This document shows positions 59,879-64,000 of a DNA stretch of 64,000 nucleotides, piece by piece. The stretch is from Methylobacterium organophilum (GTDB lineage Bacteria > Pseudomonadota > Alphaproteobacteria > Rhizobiales > Beijerinckiaceae), in the NCBI RefSeq assembly GCF_022179465.1, contig NZ_BPQV01000010.1:62001-126000 (forward strand), given 5' to 3'. The position numbers and the translations under genes are program-made. How positions within the stretch are numbered: position 1 is the stretch's first letter; each line of letters begins with the position of its first letter. The notes beneath the pieces are model-generated. The model was not told the DNA's origin and searched no databases. It saw only the letters and a program-made list of their open reading frames with translations.

Positions 59879-60085
59879 GTGACGGGACACGGCATGAAAC
59901 CCGGCGACGCGGTGGTGTTCGCGCGGCTCGACCTGGCGGAGACCCTTGGGATCTGGCGCAACGCCAAGGGGCGGGTGGTCGGCATCCGGACGGGTTATGG
60001 CCGCGCGCCGACCGTCGACGTGAAGTTCGACGGGCACGAGACGCTGCAGGAATACCTGCCGACCGTCTTCCGCCGCGTGAATTGA
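59879..60085 (+). CDS. Small conserved hypothetical protein upstream of cysE
   Basis: A 68-residue protein from a GTG at 59879 with GGGAGA upstream; an ATG at 59894 is the alternative. The sequence (KPGDAVVFARLDLAETLGIW, VVGIRTGYGRAPTVDVKFDG in pieces) suggests a small SH3- or KOW-like beta barrel. It stops 14 bases before the cysE ATG, so the two are probably co-transcribed. Role unknown. Confidence 0.6.
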   Translation: MTGHGMKPGDAVVFARLDLAETLGIWRNAKGRVVGIRTGYGRAPTVDVKFDGHETLQEYLPTVFRRVN

Positions 60086-60099
60086 GGGCGGACGAACCC

Positions 60100-60981
60100 A
60101 TGGCCGCCGCCAAGCCCGCCGCCACAGGTTTCGAGGGCGGAGCCGGAATCCTGCCCCGGCCCCTCCGGGCGACGCATCACAGCACGGCGGAGGCCGATGT
60201 CTGGCAGGAATTGCGGTCGGAGGCCGAGGCGGCCCTGATCGAGGAGCCGCTCTATGCGGGTCTCGTCCAGGCGACGGTGCTTGACCAGCGCAGCCTCTCC
60301 GGCGCCCTCGCCTATCGTTTGGCCCACCGCCTCGGAGATGGCGACCTCTCCCGCCTCTCGATGCGCGACCTCTGCCTCTCGGCCTTCGAGGCGGATCCGC
60401 AAGCCTCCGCCCGGGCCGTCCGCGACCTGGTGGCGATCCGCGAACGAGATCCGACCTGCCGACGCTATCTCGACCCCTTCCTGTTCTATAAGGGCTTCGC
60501 CGCCCTCGAAGCCTACCGCGTGGCGCACTGGCTCTGGCATCAGGGCCGGGCGACCCTCGCCCTGCACGTCCAGAGCCGCATCTCCGAAGTGTTCGGTTGC
60601 GACATCCATCCGGCGGCCCGGATCGGCTCGGGCGTGTTCATCGACCACGCCACCGGCGTCGTGATCGGCGAGACCACGGTGGTGGCCGACGACGTCTCGA
60701 TTCTGCAATCGGTCACGCTGGGGGGCAACGGCAAGGAGAGCGGCGACCGCCATCCCAAGATCGAGCGCGGCGTGCTCCTGAGTGTCGGAGCCAAGGTGCT
60801 CGGCAACATCCGCGTCGGCGAGGGGGCGAAGGTCGCCGCCGCCGCGGTGGTCCTCCACGAGGTCCCCGCCCACACCACCGTGGCGGGCGTGCCGGCGCGC
60901 GTGGTCTCGCGCTTGTCGAAGGACGAGGAACCGGCCCAGACCATGGACCAGTCCTTCGTCGGTTACGGCGAGGGCATCTGA
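60100..60981 (+). CDS. cysE: Serine O-acetyltransferase
   Basis: A 293-residue enzyme making O-acetylserine, the acceptor for sulfide in cysteine synthesis. An N-terminal helical domain (about 30-165) is followed by the left-handed beta-helix of hexapeptide repeats: IHPAARIGSGVFIDHATGVVIGETTVVADDVSILQ runs across the active-site histidine. The C-terminus AGVPARVVSRL is family-typical. In the window it stands between a sulfur-import operon and the encapsulin/cysteine desulfurase pair, so it likely feeds cysteine for desulfuration. Confidence 0.95.
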   Translation: MAAAKPAATGFEGGAGILPRPLRATHHSTAEADVWQELRSEAEAALIEEPLYAGLVQATVLDQRSLSGALAYRLAHRLGDGDLSRLSMRDLCLSAFEADPQASARAVRDLVAIRERDPTCRRYLDPFLFYKGFAALEAYRVAHWLWHQGRATLALHVQSRISEVFGCDIHPAARIGSGVFIDHATGVVIGETTVVADDVSILQSVTLGGNGKESGDRHPKIERGVLLSVGAKVLGNIRVGEGAKVAAAAVVLHEVPAHTTVAGVPARVVSRLSKDEEPAQTMDQSFVGYGEGI

Positions 60982-61465
60982 GCTGTCCCGTATGAACCGG
61001 GCTACCGGCGGCGTCGTGGCGCTTTGGGCCGCGATCGTTCCGGAAAGGGCACGCCGCCGTTCGGCGACCACCGGCGGCAGGCTTGCTGCGCGCTTCCGCG
61101 CGCCGGAATGAGAATTCCATACCAAGTTCTCTGCGCGAGCTGCGTAATTTAGAATGTAATTCTACTTCGATAATAATCAGTAGAAACAAATACCTCCATT
61201 GGCCGGCAACGCAGGAGGATTTTTTACAAATCCGCTGCAATAAGAAAAAAGTTCCTATTGACCCATGTTGAGGGACGGGCCTAGCTTCCCATCACCTCGC
61301 GAAGCCGACACAAGTCGCGGCCTCGGAGAAAAAGCATTCACAAGTTCAGGCCGGACGCGCTCGCAATAGAGCGCGGCTCCGATACGGGCATGTCGCCGTG
61401 TCGAGGGTTTCCGCATGCGTGCCGGCCATGATGACGAATCGAGATCTAAAGGGAGACGACGACAG
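60982..61465. other. Leader region of the encapsulin operon
   Basis: Between cysE and the encapsulin gene. The block from about 61105 to 61260 is strongly AT-rich and stands out against the local GC content; it likely holds the encapsulin promoter and possibly regulatory sites, none of which could be assigned. The ribosome-binding site GGGAGA lies at 61451-61456. Confidence 0.45.
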
Positions 61466-62857
61466 ATGAGTGGACCCGGCCTGAGCGTGAGCGCCTCCGC
61501 CGCGCGCAATCTAGCGACTGCGACCGTTACGTCGGTCCAGAACGCGGCCAATACGCCGCGCTGGCTCCTGCGGCTCCTGCCCTTCGTGGATGTCGCTGGC
61601 GGTGTGTACCGCGTCAACCGTCGGGCCGTGGTGCTGGCCAAGCCCGGCCGCGTCGATCTCGCCACCGAGGACAAGGGCCGCGCCATCCGTCCCGGCTCGC
61701 TCCGCGCCGTGCCGCTGTTCAGCCGCCTGGGCGATGCCGATCTCGCCGCGCTGGCCGGCAAGTTCACCGAGAGCAAGCACAAGGCCGGCGAGACCATCGC
61801 CGAGGAGGGCTCCACGGGCCGCAGCCTCGTGGTGGTGGCCGACGGCACCGTCGAGCTGACCCTGTCGGGCCCCTACAAGGGTCGCCTGCGCCAGGGGCTC
61901 GCCACCCGCGGCGACTATTTCGGCGACGCCGATCTCCTCGGCGAGACCGGCCCGGCCCCGGCCGTGAAGGCGCTCTCGGCGGTGACGCTGCTCACCCTCG
62001 ACCGCGCCGCGATCGAGGAGGAGGGCATCCGTTCGCGCATCGGCCAGTATCGCGAGGAGCGTGATCGCCTGAAGGGGCACACCAACTCCCACGGCGAACA
62101 GGGCATCGAGCTTCTGGCGGTCCATGCCGGCGAGCCGCGCCTGCCGACCACCTTCGTCGACTACGAGACCGATCCGCGCGAGTATCACCTCTCGACGATC
62201 CAGACGATCCTCAACACCCATACCCGCGTGACCGATCTCTACTCCAACGAGATCGACCAGCTCCGCGAGCAGATCCGCCTCACGGTCGACGCCGTGAAGG
62301 AGCGGGAGGAGTGGGAGCTCCTGAACAATTCCGAGTTCGGCCTCCTGAACGAGGTCTCCGGCCGCCAGCGCATCCCGACCCGCTCGGGCCCGCCGACCCC
62401 GGACGATCTCGACGAGCTGCTGACCTTGGTCTGGAAGAAGCCCGCCTTCTTCGTGGCCCATCCCCGCGCCATCGCCGCCTTCGGCCGCGAGGCCACCCGC
62501 CGCGGCGTGCCGCCGGTCGTCGTCCACCTGTTCGGCGCGCCCTTCATCACCTGGCGCGGCGTGCCGCTGGTGCCGAGCGATAAGCTGCCGATCGACATCG
62601 ATCCGGTCACCGGCGCCCAGACCACCTCGATCCTGCTGCTGCGCGTCGGCGAGGGCGAGCAGGGCGTGGTCGGCCTCCAGAAGACCGGCGTCACCGGCGA
62701 GATCGAGCCCGGCCTGTCGGTGCGCTACGCGGGCACCAACGACCACTCCATCGCCTCGCATCTGGTGACCCGCTACTTCTCGGCCGCGGTTCTGGTCGAG
62801 GACGCCATCGCCCGCCTCGATAACGTGCTGCTGGGAAACTACCATGACTACGCCTGA
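61466..62857 (+). CDS. Family 2 encapsulin nanocompartment shell protein with cNMP-binding-like domain
   Basis: A 463-residue HK97-fold shell protein. Residues 1-75 form the N-arm and first shell part, residues about 77-200 are an inserted cyclic-nucleotide-binding-like domain (RAVPLFSRLGDADLAALAGKF start, GDYFGDADLLGETGPAP cassette), and from about 205 the shell fold resumes with GIELLAVHAGEPRLPTTF and STIQTILNTHTRVTDLYSNE. The last part ends near NVLLGNYHDYA. Family 2 encapsulins self-assemble into icosahedral protein cages around a cargo enzyme; the CBD-bearing layout is called 2B. The downstream desulfurase overlaps its 3' end by 14 bases. Confidence 0.9.
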   Translation: MSGPGLSVSASAARNLATATVTSVQNAANTPRWLLRLLPFVDVAGGVYRVNRRAVVLAKPGRVDLATEDKGRAIRPGSLRAVPLFSRLGDADLAALAGKFTESKHKAGETIAEEGSTGRSLVVVADGTVELTLSGPYKGRLRQGLATRGDYFGDADLLGETGPAPAVKALSAVTLLTLDRAAIEEEGIRSRIGQYREERDRLKGHTNSHGEQGIELLAVHAGEPRLPTTFVDYETDPREYHLSTIQTILNTHTRVTDLYSNEIDQLREQIRLTVDAVKEREEWELLNNSEFGLLNEVSGRQRIPTRSGPPTPDDLDELLTLVWKKPAFFVAHPRAIAAFGREATRRGVPPVVVHLFGAPFITWRGVPLVPSDKLPIDIDPVTGAQTTSILLLRVGEGEQGVVGLQKTGVTGEIEPGLSVRYAGTNDHSIASHLVTRYFSAAVLVEDAIARLDNVLLGNYHDYA

Positions 62858-64000
62858 GGCGCCGGCGATCGGCCTTCCCACAGGCAGCGCTGGCGACCTC
62901 GCTCATGCGGATCTCGTCGGGCGTCTCGCCCGCGAGATCTACGGCCAGGGTCAAGCGGCGAGCGCGCCGTTCCAGCCCCACCTGCCGCAGACGCCCCAGG
63001 CCCCGCAGGGCCTGGAGAGCCTCCCCACCGGATCCGGGCAGCCTGCGCTGCCCGGCGCCAATCTCGGCACGCCCTCTGCCCCCTCGGGTGCCCTGCCGGC
63101 GGGCTACCAGCCCGACGCCTCGGCGCAGGCGGCCCGCTCCTTCGGTGCGCCGCCGGTCGGCCTGCCGGGCCTGACCGGGCCGTCCTACGCCAATCCCATC
63201 GGCGCCACCCCGGCCCCGGCGGGCGCGAACCTGCTCGACGTCTCGGCGATCCCGCCGGTGCATCCCTTTCCGGGCCAGCCGCGGCTGCCCGAGTTCTTCG
63301 TGCCGAGCCTGCCGGAGGTCGCGGCCGGGCTCCCGGGCGGTCCCGACCTGCACCGCCAGATCGCGGCCGACCATCCCCGCGCCAACGGCTTCGCCCATGC
63401 GCTGGCGCCTCATCTCGTCCCTCTCGACCCCGCGAGGGCCGGCAAGGACGAGGCGCAGGAGAGCTTCGCGCGCACCGGCCGCCTCTCGCGCGCGCCGGAG
63501 CCCGCGGGCACGGGCGATTACTACTTCCTGAGCCCGGCCTCGGCACCGACCCGGGGCAAGAAAGCCGCGGCCCAGCCGCGGGTCGAACCCTCCCGCCATG
63601 CCGGCCCTGCTCCGCGGGTGACCTCGCACGGGTCCAGCCCGGTCGCCGCGCCCTTCGACGTCGAGCATGTCCGCAAGGACTTCCCGGCGCTCCACCAGAG
63701 CGTGAACGGCCATCGCCTCGTCTGGCTCGACAACGCGGCCACGACTCACAAGCCGCAATCGGTCATCGACGCCACGAGCGAGTTCTACGGCCGCCACAAC
63801 TCGAACATCCACCGGGCCGCGCATACGCTCGCCGCGCGCTCCACGGACCTGTTCGAGGGCGGCCGCGAGAAGACCCGCCGCTTCCTCAACGCCCCGAGCA
63901 AGGACGACATCGTCTTCGTGCGCGGCACGACGGAAGGCATCAACCTCGTCGCCAATTCCTACGGGCGGGCCCATATCGGCCCGGGGGACGAGATCATCGT
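62844..64000 (+). CDS. Cysteine desulfurase, encapsulin cargo type (3' end outside the window)
   Basis: The frame is open from an ATG at 62844 to the window end (385 codons). The first 270 residues are a proline-, alanine- and glycine-rich, probably disordered extension, with a short conserved-looking LVGRLAREIYGQ near residues 24-35. This type of extension carries the encapsulation signal in cargo desulfurases. Then the SufS-like PLP enzyme begins: FDVEHVRKDFPALHQSV, LDNAATTHKPQ, NSNIHRAAHTLAARST, FVRGTTEGINLVA. It removes sulfur from cysteine as a persulfide on an active-site cysteine, which lies past the window edge. The shell gene is directly upstream. Confidence 0.93.
   Translation, partial: MTTPEAPAIGLPTGSAGDLAHADLVGRLAREIYGQGQAASAPFQPHLPQTPQAPQGLESLPTGSGQPALPGANLGTPSAPSGALPAGYQPDASAQAARSFGAPPVGLPGLTGPSYANPIGATPAPAGANLLDVSAIPPVHPFPGQPRLPEFFVPSLPEVAAGLPGGPDLHRQIAADHPRANGFAHALAPHLVPLDPARAGKDEAQESFARTGRLSRAPEPAGTGDYYFLSPASAPTRGKKAAAQPRVEPSRHAGPAPRVTSHGSSPVAAPFDVEHVRKDFPALHQSVNGHRLVWLDNAATTHKPQSVIDATSEFYGRHNSNIHRAAHTLAARSTDLFEGGREKTRRFLNAPSKDDIVFVRGTTEGINLVANSYGRAHIGPGDEII

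Noticed and set aside
1-64000. tRNA or rRNA genes, CRISPR arrays, insertion sequences or prophage
   Set aside because: Read by eye on both strands, no cloverleaf, regular spaced repeats, transposase or integrase motifs were found; a covariance-model scan would be needed to exclude small RNAs fully.

Overview
The window looks like chromosomal DNA of a high-GC alphaproteobacterium of the Hyphomicrobiales, most likely Methylobacterium or a close relative. This rests on the high GC content, an alphaproteobacterial porin, RF2 and histone-deacetylase-like protein types, TTAA-N7-TTAAC boxes of the kind bound by the cell-cycle regulator CtrA, and a GGAAC-N16-CGTT promoter of the EcfG general stress type. 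The genus is inferred; no rRNA was seen. No tRNA, insertion sequence, prophage or CRISPR array was recognised. Layout: (1) 1-8005 is the end of an exopolysaccharide locus: a degenerate tyrosine-kinase-like ATPase (truncated by the window edge), a polysaccharide pyruvyl transferase, two glycosyltransferases, a secreted GH16 glycanase, a flippase and a methyltransferase. (2) 8082-13279 holds small membrane proteins, an M20 amidohydrolase and a copper module, copA-cueR, with a textbook 19-bp-spacer MerR-type promoter. (3) 13764-16582 has a lipoprotein, a PhoR-like kinase and a UPF0104-type membrane protein. (4) 16844-26378 is a tightly packed nine-gene minus-strand operon: inositol-phosphate synthase, HD-like protein, methyltransferase, Gfo/Idh oxidoreductase, YcaO, TIM-barrel isomerase, GT4 glycosyltransferase, PIG-L deacetylase and a UDG-fold protein. 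It reads as a pathway to an unknown inositol- or glycosyl-inositol-derived small molecule and is the best candidate here for an undescribed system. (5) 26761-42729 carries cell-wall, efflux, stress and housekeeping genes: a lytic transglycosylase under CtrA-type boxes, an EmrAB pump, HdeD, a PBP1A with a C-terminal nuclease-like domain, carbonic anhydrase, AMP nucleosidase, TrmO, an SGNH hydrolase, MarR, an HDAC-like amidohydrolase, a ceramide glucosyltransferase-like enzyme and an ethanolamine-type permease. (6) 42775-57983 is mostly core genome: prfB with its programmed frameshift, pyrE, smpB, dapA, slt, an OmpA-family protein, a porin, the ABC-F protein uup, a PHA-system protein and an RlpA-like protein. 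(7) 58296-64000 is a sulfur region: a split YeeE/YedE transporter with a sulfurtransferase-associated phosphatase-like protein, serine acetyltransferase cysE, and an encapsulin shell bearing a cyclic-nucleotide-binding-like domain, overlapping a cysteine desulfurase with a long disordered cargo extension that runs off the end. The likely logic is sulfur import, O-acetylserine and cysteine production, then desulfuration inside a protein nanocompartment.
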